Below are positions 1 through 7,883 of a DNA stretch of 64,000 nucleotides, piece after piece (positions within the stretch are counted from its first letter, which is position 1; each line of letters starts with the position of its first letter). The stretch is from contig CAWDKW010000012.1 of NCBI GenBank assembly GCA_963803065.1, positions 73,200-137,199 of the forward strand, in the 5' to 3' direction. The position numbers and the translations under genes were made by a program. Source of the DNA: DASXMT01 sp963803065. Lineage in GTDB: Bacteria > Actinomycetota > Acidimicrobiia > Acidimicrobiales > RAAP-2. Below the pieces are notes generated by a model. It saw nothing but the letters and a program-made list of their open reading frames with translations. It did not search any database and had not been told where the DNA came from.

Positions 1-423
1 CTCCATCGTCAGGTGGACTGGGTGGCCAAGCTGAAGCTGCTCCAGGCCTACCAGGAGCGCCACGGGTGCTCCTGGTCCGACCACCGGATGGCGGCGATGG
101 ACCTGCAATACCACGACCTGCGCCCGGAGCGCTCGCTGTTCGCCCGGCTGGACACCGAGCGGCTGGTTTCCGAGGCCGAGGTGGCCCGGGCCGTCACCCA
201 GCCCCCACGGCGCACCCGAGCCTGGTTCCGTGGGCAGTGCCTGACCCGCTTCCCGAGCGCCGTGGTCACGGCCAACTGGGACTCGCTGGTATTCGATCTC
301 GGCACGGACCCGCTGCGACGCGTCCCTATGATGGACCCTCTGCGCGGCACCGCCGAACACGTGGAGGAGCTGCTAGAGGGAAGTACGAGCGCATCCGACC
401 TGTTGGACCGGTTGAGCCGTTGA
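1..423 (+). CDS. dop: Pup deamidase/depupylase Dop, C-terminal part
   Basis: The reading frame is open from the first base, so this is the 3' end of a gene that begins outside the window. The residues resemble the C-terminus of the Dop/PafA carboxylate-amine ligase-like family: a DWVAKLKLL stretch, a DLQYHDLRPERSLF stretch and a TQPPRRTRAWFRG stretch all have direct counterparts in the complete PafA encoded at 2356-3714. Dop removes Pup from pupylated proteins and, where Pup ends in Gln, deamidates it. The position directly before pup (13 bp gap) fits the actinobacterial order dop-pup-prcB-prcA. Only about 140 residues are visible, so catalytic residues in the N-terminal half cannot be checked. 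Confidence 0.9.
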   Translation, partial: LHRQVDWVAKLKLLQAYQERHGCSWSDHRMAAMDLQYHDLRPERSLFARLDTERLVSEAEVARAVTQPPRRTRAWFRGQCLTRFPSAVVTANWDSLVFDLGTDPLRRVPMMDPLRGTAEHVEELLEGSTSASDLLDRLSR

Positions 424-436
424 GAGAGGTAGTGCC

Positions 437-637
437 ATGGCTGAACGTGAATTGAAGAAGAAGAAGTCGACCACCACCGAGCGGACCGGGGACGACGTCG
501 AAGAGGTGCCGGCCACGTCGGCCACGGGCGAGAAGCTCAAGGCGGAGCTGGACGACCTGCTGGACGAGATCGACGAGGTGTTGGAGGACAACGCCGAGGA
601 GTTCGTCCGCAACTACGTCCAGAAGGGTGGCGAGTAG
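437..637 (+). CDS. pup: Prokaryotic ubiquitin-like protein Pup
   Basis: A 66-residue acidic protein ending FVRNYVQKGGE, the signature Pup tail. The N-terminal half is charged and disordered-looking; the C-terminal half (about residues 30-58) is a predicted helix that in the family docks on the proteasomal ATPase. PafA ligates the side-chain carboxylate of the terminal residue to substrate lysines. Here the last residue is already Glu rather than the Gln common in mycobacteria, so deamidation by Dop would not be needed before ligation; Dop would then act only in depupylation (inference). An AGAGAGG stretch precedes the ATG. It lies between dop and prcB in one rightward operon. Confidence 0.96.
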   Translation: MAERELKKKKSTTTERTGDDVEEVPATSATGEKLKAELDDLLDEIDEVLEDNAEEFVRNYVQKGGE

Positions 638-642
638 ACCAG

Positions 643-1482
643 GTGGCCTTGCCCTTCTTTCCCCCGTCCGACGATCCGGGCCCCGACTTCGCCGGGCTGG
701 TTCGTCGCATGCAGGTCGCCGACCGCCCCTCGGGAGGGACGGTCGCGCCGCCCGCCCCCGGCTCCGGGCCGCCGTTCGCTGGCCCCGGCCTGGGAGACGT
801 CCGCCACGGCACCACCGTGGCTGCGTTGCGCTTCGCCGACGGCGTCGTGATGGCCGGCGACCGCCGCGCCACCGAGGGGCACTCCATCGCCCACCGGACC
901 ATGGAGAAGGTCTTCCCCGCCGACCGGTTCTCCGCCGTGGCCATCGCCGGGGCCGCCGGCCCGGCGGTGGAGATGGTCCGGCTGTTCCAGACCCAGCTCG
1001 AGCACTACGAGAAGGTCGAAGGCGTCGTCTTGAGCCTGGAGGGCAAGGCCAACCAGCTCGGGCAGATGGTGCGGGAGAACCTGCCCATGGCCATCCAGGG
1101 CCTGGCCGTCGTCCCCCTGTTCGCCGGCTACGACCTGGCGAGGGGAACGGGCCGCATCTTCACCTACGACGTTACCGGTGGCCACTACGAGGAGACCGAG
1201 CACAACGCCACCGGGTCGGGCGGCCGCGACGCCCGGACCACCATCAAGCTCGGGTACCGGGTGGGCCTGAGCCGTGACGCCGCCGTGGAGCTGGCCATCG
1301 AGGCCCTCTACGAGGCGGCCGACGAGGACTCGGCCACGGGCGGCCCCGACGTCGTGCGGGGCATCTACCCGCTGGTGGCCACCGTCACCGCCGACGGGTT
1401 CCAGGGCGTGGCCGAGACCGAGGTGGCCGAGCGGTTCGCCACGCTGATCGAGCGCCGTCAAGCGGAGGGACGCCAGCCATGA
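643..1482 (+). CDS. prcB: 20S proteasome beta subunit
   Basis: A GTG start 5 bp after the pup stop gives a 279-residue Ntn-hydrolase. A propeptide of about 56 residues precedes the RHG/TTVAAL junction; autocleavage would expose Thr57 as catalytic nucleophile. The following GVVMAGDRRAT segment carries the conserved Asp and Arg of beta subunits, and a GSGGRDA segment lies near the conserved second-half motif. Seven such subunits form each inner ring of the core particle that degrades pupylated proteins in the cytoplasm. Its stop overlaps the prcA start as ATGA, which indicates translational coupling and a 1:1 product ratio. Confidence 0.96.
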   Translation: MALPFFPPSDDPGPDFAGLVRRMQVADRPSGGTVAPPAPGSGPPFAGPGLGDVRHGTTVAALRFADGVVMAGDRRATEGHSIAHRTMEKVFPADRFSAVAIAGAAGPAVEMVRLFQTQLEHYEKVEGVVLSLEGKANQLGQMVRENLPMAIQGLAVVPLFAGYDLARGTGRIFTYDVTGGHYEETEHNATGSGGRDARTTIKLGYRVGLSRDAAVELAIEALYEAADEDSATGGPDVVRGIYPLVATVTADGFQGVAETEVAERFATLIERRQAEGRQP

Positions 1483-2180
1483 CGATGCCCTACTACGTGG
1501 CACCCGAACAGGTCATGAAGGACCGCGCCGAGTACGCCCAAAAGGGGATCGCCCGGGGTCGCTCGCTCGTGGCCACCACCTACGACGAGGGCATCCTGAT
1601 GGTGGCCGAGAACCCGTCCCGGTCGCTGCACAAGATCAGCGAGATCTACGACCGCATCGCCTTCGCCGGGGTGGGGAAGTACAACGAGTTCGACCAGCTC
1701 CGGGTATCCGGGATCCGCCACGCCGACACGAAGGGGTACGCCTACAGCCGGGAGGACGTCGACGCCCGCTCGCTGGCCAACCTGTACGCCCAGTACCTGG
1801 GCCAGGTGTTCACCCATGAGATGAAGCCGCTCGAGGTGGAGATCCTGGTGGCCGAGCTCGGTACCGGGCTCCGGCCCAATCAGCTGTACCACATCGCCTA
1901 CGAGGGGACCATCACCGACGAGGACCGCTACGCGGTGCTCGGGGGCGAGACGGAGACCATCGCCGAGCGGGTCGAGGCGGCCTGGCGGCCCGACTGGTCC
2001 CTGAGCGAGGCGCTGGCCGCCACCGTCGGCGCTCTGGCCGGCCCCGAGCGGACGCTGGGCGGGAACGACCTCGAGGCGGCCATGCTCACCGGCGGCAACG
2101 GGCGCCGGGCCTTCGTGCGGCTGACCGAGGGCGAGCTCGACGCGCTGTTGGCCGATCGGGCGACCCCCAGCTCGACGTGA
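1479..2180 (+). CDS. prcA: 20S proteasome alpha subunit
   Basis: A 233-residue alpha-type subunit starting in the ATGA overlap with prcB. The N-terminus (YYVAPEQVMKDRAEYAQKGIARGRS) is the gate-forming H0 helix region of bacterial PrcA, followed by SLVATTYDEGILMVAEN and the YDRIAFAGVGKYNEF segment typical of the family. It has no catalytic Thr. Alpha rings cap the core and dock the ATPase (Mpa/ARC), which is not in this window. The C-terminus is a variable Thr/Ser-rich tail. A 175-bp spacer, possibly with its own promoter, separates it from pafA. Confidence 0.96.
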   Translation: MTMPYYVAPEQVMKDRAEYAQKGIARGRSLVATTYDEGILMVAENPSRSLHKISEIYDRIAFAGVGKYNEFDQLRVSGIRHADTKGYAYSREDVDARSLANLYAQYLGQVFTHEMKPLEVEILVAELGTGLRPNQLYHIAYEGTITDEDRYAVLGGETETIAERVEAAWRPDWSLSEALAATVGALAGPERTLGGNDLEAAMLTGGNGRRAFVRLTEGELDALLADRATPSST

Positions 2181-2355
2181 GCCACCGGGTCCTCGGCGCC
2201 TGCTCCGGCCGGCGGTCTTACCATGCCAGGGGCCCTTTTGGTAACCGTTACCGGGCTGCGCTCGGACCGGTGGTGGGGCCATCGCGGGACCTCCTGGAGT
2301 GCTGCTGAGAGACCATGCGGTGGCTGGGGGGCAACCTGACGTTACGGTGAGGGTC

Positions 2356-3714
2356 ATGGAGCGTCGCATCTTCGGTCTGGAGAACGAGTACGGCGTCACG
2401 TGCACGCTCCGGGGCCAGCGCCGGTTGAGTCCCGACGAGGTGGCCCGGTACCTGTTCCGGCGGGTGGTGAGCTGGGGGCGGTCGTCCAACGTCTTCTTGG
2501 AGAACGGTGCCCGCCTCTACCTCGACGTGGGCAGCCACCCCGAGTACGCCACCCCCGAGTGCGACGACATCGCCGAGCTGGTCGTCCACGACAAGGCGGG
2601 GGAATGGATCCTGTCCCAGCTGGTCGAGGGGGCGGAGACCCGGCTGCGCGAGGAGGGGATCCGGGGCGACATCTACCTGTTCAAGAACAACACCGACTCG
2701 GCCGGGAACTCCTACGGGTGCCACGAGAACTACCTGACCAGCCGACGAGACGACTTCTCGCACTACACCGAGGTGCTGATCCCCTTCTTGGTCAGCCGCC
2801 AGATCTACTCCGGCGCCGGCAAGGTCCTCCAGACCGCCCGTGGGGCGGCCTTCTGCCTGAGCCAGCGAGCCGAGCACATCTGGGAGGGTGTGTCCTCCGC
2901 CACGACCAGGAGCCGCCCGATCATCAACACCCGGGACGAGCCCCACGCCGATGCCGAGAAGTACCGTCGCCTGCACGTCATCGTGGGCGACTCCAACATG
3001 AGCGAGTACGCCACCTACCTGAAGGTGGGCGCGACCAGCATCCTGTTGCGGATGCTCGAGGACCCCCAGACCGTGCTCCGCGACCTCACCCTCGAGAACC
3101 CGATCCGGGCCATCCGGGAGATCAGCCACGACATCACCTGCCGACGGCCGGTGCGGTTGGCCAACGGGCGGGAGATGAGCGCACTCGACATCCAGTCCGA
3201 GTACCTGCAGCGGGCCATCAAGTTCCGGGACCGCCAGGGACTCTCCCCTCAAGAGGACCGCGCCCTCGACATGTGGGAGCACTGCCTGAAGGGGCTGGAG
3301 TCCGACCCGCTCAGCCTGCACCGGGAGTGCGACTGGGTGGCGAAGTACCGGCTGATCGACCAGTACCGGACGCGACACGAGCTGGGCCTGGCCAGCCCCA
3401 GGGTGTCGCTCCTCGACCTGCAGTACCACGACGTGGACCGCAGGCGCGGCCTCTACTACCGCCTGCAGCGGCACGACCAGCTCGATCGGATCTGTGACGA
3501 CGCCGACATCGTCACCGCCATCTCGACGCCCCCCCAGACCACCAGGGCCCGGCTCCGCGGCGAGTTCGTCCGACGGGCCAAGGAGCGCCGCCGCGACTTC
3601 ACCGTCGACTGGGTGCACCTGAAGCTCAACGACCAGGCCCAGCGGACGGTGCTGCTCAAGGACCCGTTCAAGGCCAAGGACGACCGGGTGGAGAAGCTCA
3701 TCGAAGGGCTCTAG
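2356..3714 (+). CDS. pafA: Pup-protein ligase PafA
   Basis: A 452-residue protein of the glutamine-synthetase-like carboxylate-amine ligase fold. It joins the C-terminal Glu of Pup to substrate lysines using ATP. Visible family signatures include RRIFGLENEYGVTCT at the N-terminus (ATP/Mg-binding Glu residues), RYLFRRVVSWGRSSNVFL, the LYLDVGSHPEYATPECD loop with the catalytic Asp, IYLFKNNTDSAGNSYGCHENYL, and SQRAEHIWEGVSSATTRSRPIINTRDEPHA. The ATG at 2356 is chosen because homologues begin with M(x)RRIxGxExE; the frame is open upstream but without similarity. Mycobacteria have pafBC next; here lepB follows. Confidence 0.97.
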   Translation: MERRIFGLENEYGVTCTLRGQRRLSPDEVARYLFRRVVSWGRSSNVFLENGARLYLDVGSHPEYATPECDDIAELVVHDKAGEWILSQLVEGAETRLREEGIRGDIYLFKNNTDSAGNSYGCHENYLTSRRDDFSHYTEVLIPFLVSRQIYSGAGKVLQTARGAAFCLSQRAEHIWEGVSSATTRSRPIINTRDEPHADAEKYRRLHVIVGDSNMSEYATYLKVGATSILLRMLEDPQTVLRDLTLENPIRAIREISHDITCRRPVRLANGREMSALDIQSEYLQRAIKFRDRQGLSPQEDRALDMWEHCLKGLESDPLSLHRECDWVAKYRLIDQYRTRHELGLASPRVSLLDLQYHDVDRRRGLYYRLQRHDQLDRICDDADIVTAISTPPQTTRARLRGEFVRRAKERRRDFTVDWVHLKLNDQAQRTVLLKDPFKAKDDRVEKLIEGL

Positions 3715-3799
3715 CCGAGGGCGGGCCCGGGCCCCGGTCCCGACCACCGGCCACCCCGGTTGCCGGGGCGGCGGGTGCCTGCACTAGCCTCGGTGAGCC

Positions 3800-4507
3800 A
3801 TGGCCCCTGGAACAGCAGACTCGTCGGGCGGGGACGCGCCGCTGCTCGTTCCAGGGGAGCGCGCACAGCCTGTCGCCGCCGGGACCGAGACGCAGGACCC
3901 GCCGGCTGACACCGGCGAAGCCGAGGGGGCACCGCCGGGAGGCACGCCCAAGCGGCGCCGACGGGGCCGGTCGTGGTTGACCGAACTGGTCGTGATCGTG
4001 GTGGTCGTGCTCGGCGCCTCGTTCCTGGTCCGCACGTTCGTGGTGCAGACCTTCTACATCCCGTCGGGGTCGATGATCCCGACGCTGCAGGTGGGCGACC
4101 GGATCCTGGTCGACAAGCTCAGCTACCACCTGCACGGCGTGGGCCGGGGTGACATCGTCGTGTTCTCCAAGCCCCCCCTGGAGCAGCAGAACATCAACGA
4201 CTTGGTGAAGCGGGTGATCGGGCTCCCGGGCGAGACGATCTCCTCGGTGGACGGCGAGATCTACATCAACGGGAAGCGCCTGGCCGAACCGTGGCTCCAG
4301 CCCGGGGTCAAGTCCCTGCCCGGCCCGAACCCGGTCCCGTTCAACCTGGACAAACCGTACAAGATCCCCGCCGGGGAGTACTACGTCATGGGCGACAACC
4401 GGACCGACTCGGAGGACTCGCGATGGTTCGGGCCCATCCCCAGGTCGATCATCGTGGGGAGGGCGTTCATACGCATCTGGCCCCTGTCCCACATCGGGGG
4501 GCTCTAA
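3800..4507 (+). CDS. lepB: Signal peptidase I
   Basis: A 235-residue S26-family leader peptidase. A Pro/Gly-rich cytoplasmic N-terminus and a basic KRRRRGR stretch precede a single membrane segment (about 61-80). The catalytic serine is Ser91 in the IPSGSMIPTL box and the general base is Lys137 in LVKRVIGLPGE; box E, YYVMGDNRTDSEDSRWFGP, is present. It cleaves Sec and Tat signal peptides on the outer face of the membrane. The long N-terminal extension is typical of actinobacteria. It sits directly before the tat genes, which makes a secretion sub-cluster. Confidence 0.95.
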   Translation: MAPGTADSSGGDAPLLVPGERAQPVAAGTETQDPPADTGEAEGAPPGGTPKRRRRGRSWLTELVVIVVVVLGASFLVRTFVVQTFYIPSGSMIPTLQVGDRILVDKLSYHLHGVGRGDIVVFSKPPLEQQNINDLVKRVIGLPGETISSVDGEIYINGKRLAEPWLQPGVKSLPGPNPVPFNLDKPYKIPAGEYYVMGDNRTDSEDSRWFGPIPRSIIVGRAFIRIWPLSHIGGL

Positions 4508-4541
4508 CCCGGGCGGGGATGCGCCGGTACACTTGAGCACC

Positions 4542-5006
4542 GTGCCCTTCCTTAGCCCGGCAAAGCTGCTGGTCATCCTCGTCGTGGCGCTGATCGTGCT
4601 CGGACCGGACAAGCTCCCTCGCGTGGCCAAGCAGATCGGGGGCCTGTGGGGCGACTTCCGCAAATTCCGCGAGCGGCTCGAGGCCGACGTGCGGGGCTCG
4701 TTCCCCGACCTACCCTCCTCGGACAAGATCGCCCAGGCCGTGCGGTCGCCCCTCACCTTCCTCGACGAGCTGGCCTCGACCGACTCGACGGAGAACCAGG
4801 CCATCGGGACGGCTTCGGTGACCATCGACGGCGCCGATGCACGTGAGGAGACCGACGGCGAGACCCAGTCCCCGCCGGGCTCGAACCGACCTGCGGGGGT
4901 GGTGCAGGCCTCTACGCCGGCCGTCTCGATCTCAGTACCTGGTGGGGTCAGCCACGAGGTCCGTGCCGCCGGCCCGGGGGTCGCCGACGACCCCGGCATG
5001 AACTGA
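4542..5006 (+). CDS. Twin-arginine translocase TatA/TatB-type subunit
   Basis: A short N-terminal membrane helix (FLSPAKLLVILVVALIVLGPDKLP) is followed by the conserved Pro hinge and an amphipathic helix (RVAKQIGGLWGDFRKFRERLEAD), then a long low-complexity acidic/Ser-Pro tail. The FGPxKLP-type hinge reads LGPDKLP. The long tail and the absence of a TatA-type FG motif make TatB slightly more likely than TatA. A GTG at 4542 gives a natural TatA/B N-terminus; a TTG at 4533 in the same frame would add three residues. tatC follows after 37 bp, so the two are probably co-transcribed. Confidence 0.88.
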   Translation: MPFLSPAKLLVILVVALIVLGPDKLPRVAKQIGGLWGDFRKFRERLEADVRGSFPDLPSSDKIAQAVRSPLTFLDELASTDSTENQAIGTASVTIDGADAREETDGETQSPPGSNRPAGVVQASTPAVSISVPGGVSHEVRAAGPGVADDPGMN

Positions 5007-5043
5007 CCCGTCGCCACCGCGGACGGGACGAGGACCCTCGGTC

Positions 5044-5844
5044 ATGGCCATCACACTGAAACGGCGGAACGAGGCCGGGCACCCGGCTGACTCGATGACG
5101 CTCGTCGAGCACCTGGGCGAGCTCCGACGACGCGTCGTCATCTGCGCGGTGGCCTTCGTCGTGGCCGCCACCGTGGCCTTCTTGCTCTACAACTACATCC
5201 TGTCCTTCCTCAAGCACCCCTACTGCCAGGTCAATGCCGATCACTGCAGCCTGTACGTGACCAGCCCCCTGGACGGGCTCTCGCTCCGGATCAAGATCTC
5301 CGCCTACGGGGGGTTGTTCCTGGCCTCTCCGATCATCTTGTGGGAGCTCTGGCGGTTCATCACACCGGGGCTACACCCCAAGGAGAAGAAGTACGCCATC
5401 CCGTTCATCGTCTCCTCGATCCTCCTGTTCGCCCTGGGCTGCCTGGTGGCCTACTACACCTTCCCCCACGCCCTCCAGTTCCTCGATCACATCGGCGGCC
5501 CCAGCCTCCAGCAGATCTACAACCCCAACAGCTACCTCAGCCTCATCCTCTTGCTCATGACGATCTTCGGGCTGACCTTCGAGTTCCCCGTCCTGTTGAT
5601 CTCGCTCGAGATCGCCGGGGTGCTCAGCCCCCAGACGCTCGGCAAGTGGCGACGATGGGCCATCATCGCCATCGTGGTCGTCGCGGGGGTGGTCACACCC
5701 AGCTCCGATCCGTTCTCCATGCTGGCCATGGCCGTGCCCCTGTACTTCTTCTACGAACTGTCGATCCTCGTCGGGAAGCTGTTCGTCCGGCGATCGACCG
5801 GTGAGCCGGTCAGCGAGATCGAGACGCCGACGGGGAGCCGGTAA
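5044..5844 (+). CDS. tatC: Sec-independent protein translocase TatC
   Basis: A 266-residue polytopic membrane protein with six predicted helices. Diagnostic features are the N-terminal MTLVEHLGELRRRV segment, which binds the twin-arginine motif, the LWRFITPGLHPKEKKY periplasmic/cytoplasmic loop, and the FGLTFEFPVLL segment with the conserved Glu. With TatA/B it exports folded proteins; one likely substrate in this window is the amidohydrolase at 29305-30846, which carries an RRRFLQ signal. The stop TAA overlaps the apparent beginning of the helicase reading frame. Confidence 0.96.
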   Translation: MAITLKRRNEAGHPADSMTLVEHLGELRRRVVICAVAFVVAATVAFLLYNYILSFLKHPYCQVNADHCSLYVTSPLDGLSLRIKISAYGGLFLASPIILWELWRFITPGLHPKEKKYAIPFIVSSILLFALGCLVAYYTFPHALQFLDHIGGPSLQQIYNPNSYLSLILLLMTIFGLTFEFPVLLISLEIAGVLSPQTLGKWRRWAIIAIVVVAGVVTPSSDPFSMLAMAVPLYFFYELSILVGKLFVRRSTGEPVSEIETPTGSR

Positions 5845-5921
5845 CGGACATCGGACCCGCAGTCCGGGACACCTTCCTCCACGAGCTCGGGTTCCCGCCC
5901 GACGCCTACCAACTCGAGGCG

Positions 5922-7871
5922 ATGGATGCCGTCGACGCCGGCCGCTCGGTGCTCGTCTCCGCCCCCACCGGTTCAGGGAAGACGGTGGTGGCCGAGTACG
6001 CGGTGGCCCGGGCCGTCGCTCAGGGTGGGAAGGCCTTCTACACCACCCCGCTCAAGGCCCTCTCCAACCAGAAGTTCGGCGACCTCGCCGCCCGCTACGG
6101 GAAGGAGCGGGTCGGCCTCCTGACCGGCGACGTCTCCCACCAGCCCCACGCGCCGGTGGTGGTCATGACCACCGAGGTGCTGCGGAACATGCTCTTCGCC
6201 CGGGCCAGGGTCCTCGACGGCCTGGCCGTGGTCGTGCTGGACGAGGTCCACTACCTCCAGGACCCCTACCGGGGCTCGGTGTGGGAGGAGGTGCTCGTGC
6301 TGACGCCGCGCACGGTGACCTTCGTCTGCCTCTCGGCCACGGTGGCCAACGCCGAGGACTTCGGTGCCTGGCTGACGTCGGTGCGGGGCCCGACCCGGGT
6401 GGTGGTGGAGACCCACCGACCCGTCACGCTGCAGCACCACTACGCGCTGGCCGAACGGGGACGCGACGGCCTCACCGTCCTCCCCCTGTTGACCGACGGT
6501 CGGCCCAACCGGGAGGGGATGGCGCTCGACGAGCGCCGGCGCCGCAACCCCCGCAATCGCCTCCGGGCCCCGCGGCGGACCGAGGTGGCCGAGTACCTGG
6601 CGGCCCACGGCATGCTGCCTGCCATCACCTTCATCTTCAGCCGGGCCGCCTGTGACGACGCCACCCAACAGTGCCTGCGCGACGGGCTCCGGCTGACCTC
6701 GTCCGAGGAGCGCGGCCGGATCCGGGAGCTGACCGAGGCGGCCGTGGAGGGGCTGTCCGACGACGACCTCCGCACCCTCGGCTATGGGCCGTGGTCGGCC
6801 GCCCTGGAGGCGGGCATCGCCCCTCACCACGCCGGCCTGGTGCCGGCCTTCCGCCAGGCCGTCGAGTCGTGCTTCTCGGCCGGCCTGTTGAGGGTGGTGT
6901 TCGCCACCGAGACGCTGGCACTGGGGATCAACATGCCGGCCCGCACGGTGGTGGTCGAGCGCTTCGCCAAGTTCCGGGGCTCGGAGACCTCGCCGCTGAC
7001 GTCGGGCGAGTACCAGCAGCTGACCGGCCGGGCCGGCCGGCGGGGGATCGACACCGTCGGCCATGCCATGATCCTCTACTCGGCCGCGACCACCTTCACC
7101 ACCGTGGCCCGCATCGCCGCCGCCCGCCCGCCCGATCTCCGCTCGTCCTTCCACCCCACCTACAACCTGGCCGTCAACCTGGTGCGGCGCTGGTCCGAGG
7201 AGGAGGCCCACGACCTGCTGCGCTCCTCCTACGGGCAGTGGCAGGCCTCCTCGGGATCGGTCTCCCTCCCGGCCCAGCTCGACCGGCGGCTGGCCGTCCT
7301 CGGCTCGCGTGGCTATGTCGACGGCTGGCGGTTGACCGACACCGGTGCCGCCCTGGCCGCCATCTACCACGAGTGCGACCTCTTGGTGGCCGAGGGTCTG
7401 GGGCAGGGCCTCTTCGACGGCCTGTCGCCCGCCCGCCTGGCCGGGGTGGTCTCCGGCCTCACCTTCGAGGCCCGGCGGCGCGAGGACGAACCGCCCCTCC
7501 CGAGGGACCGGATCAGCGCCGAGCGGCTTGCCGCCCTGGCCGAGCTGGCCCAGGGGCTGCGGGCCGAGGAGCGCCGCCACGGCCTGCCCCGGACCCGCCG
7601 GCCCGACCCGGGGCTGGCCCGGTCGGTCACCCGGTGGGCGGAGGGCGGGCTGCTCTCCTCGGTGCTGGCCGACTGCGAGGTGGCCCCGGGCGACTTCGTC
7701 CGCAACGTCCGCCAGCTGATCGACCTGCTCCGCCAGTTGGCCCAGGTGGCGCCCTCGCCGCCGACAGCCGAGGCGGCCGAGCTGGCCGTCGCCCTGCTCC
7801 GCCGGGGGGTGGTGGCGGCCAACGACCCCGCACTCTGGGGATCCGCCACTGACCCGGTCCCCCGGCCGTAG
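5922..7871 (+). CDS. helY: DEAD/DEAH-box helicase, HelY/Ski2-like
   Basis: A superfamily 2 helicase of about 650 residues. Motif I is SAPTGSGKT, motif Ia TTPLKALSNQK, motif II DEVH, motif III SATVAN, and motif VI QLTGRAGRRG; a C-terminal helical DSHCT-like part follows. It is expected to unwind RNA or structured nucleic acid; the tat-helY order also occurs in mycobacteria. The first ATG (5922) lies only about 10 residues before motif I, whereas family-like sequence (FPPDAYQLEAMDAVDAG) extends upstream to about 5850. No ATG, GTG or TTG exists in frame between the stop at 5802 and 5922, so the true start may be a non-standard codon such as ATC at 5850. The product is shorter than the roughly 900 residues of mycobacterial HelY. 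Confidence 0.9.
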   Translation: MDAVDAGRSVLVSAPTGSGKTVVAEYAVARAVAQGGKAFYTTPLKALSNQKFGDLAARYGKERVGLLTGDVSHQPHAPVVVMTTEVLRNMLFARARVLDGLAVVVLDEVHYLQDPYRGSVWEEVLVLTPRTVTFVCLSATVANAEDFGAWLTSVRGPTRVVVETHRPVTLQHHYALAERGRDGLTVLPLLTDGRPNREGMALDERRRRNPRNRLRAPRRTEVAEYLAAHGMLPAITFIFSRAACDDATQQCLRDGLRLTSSEERGRIRELTEAAVEGLSDDDLRTLGYGPWSAALEAGIAPHHAGLVPAFRQAVESCFSAGLLRVVFATETLALGINMPARTVVVERFAKFRGSETSPLTSGEYQQLTGRAGRRGIDTVGHAMILYSAATTFTTVARIAAARPPDLRSSFHPTYNLAVNLVRRWSEEEAHDLLRSSYGQWQASSGSVSLPAQLDRRLAVLGSRGYVDGWRLTDTGAALAAIYHECDLLVAEGLGQGLFDGLSPARLAGVVSGLTFEARRREDEPPLPRDRISAERLAALAELAQGLRAEERRHGLPRTRRPDPGLARSVTRWAEGGLLSSVLADCEVAPGDFVRNVRQLIDLLRQLAQVAPSPPTAEAAELAVALLRRGVVAANDPALWGSATDPVPRP

Positions 7872-7883
7872 TGTGATCCGGGC

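Noticed and set aside
2248..3747. A 499-codon minus-strand frame opposite pafA
   Set aside because: Shadow of the well-supported pafA; no family features.
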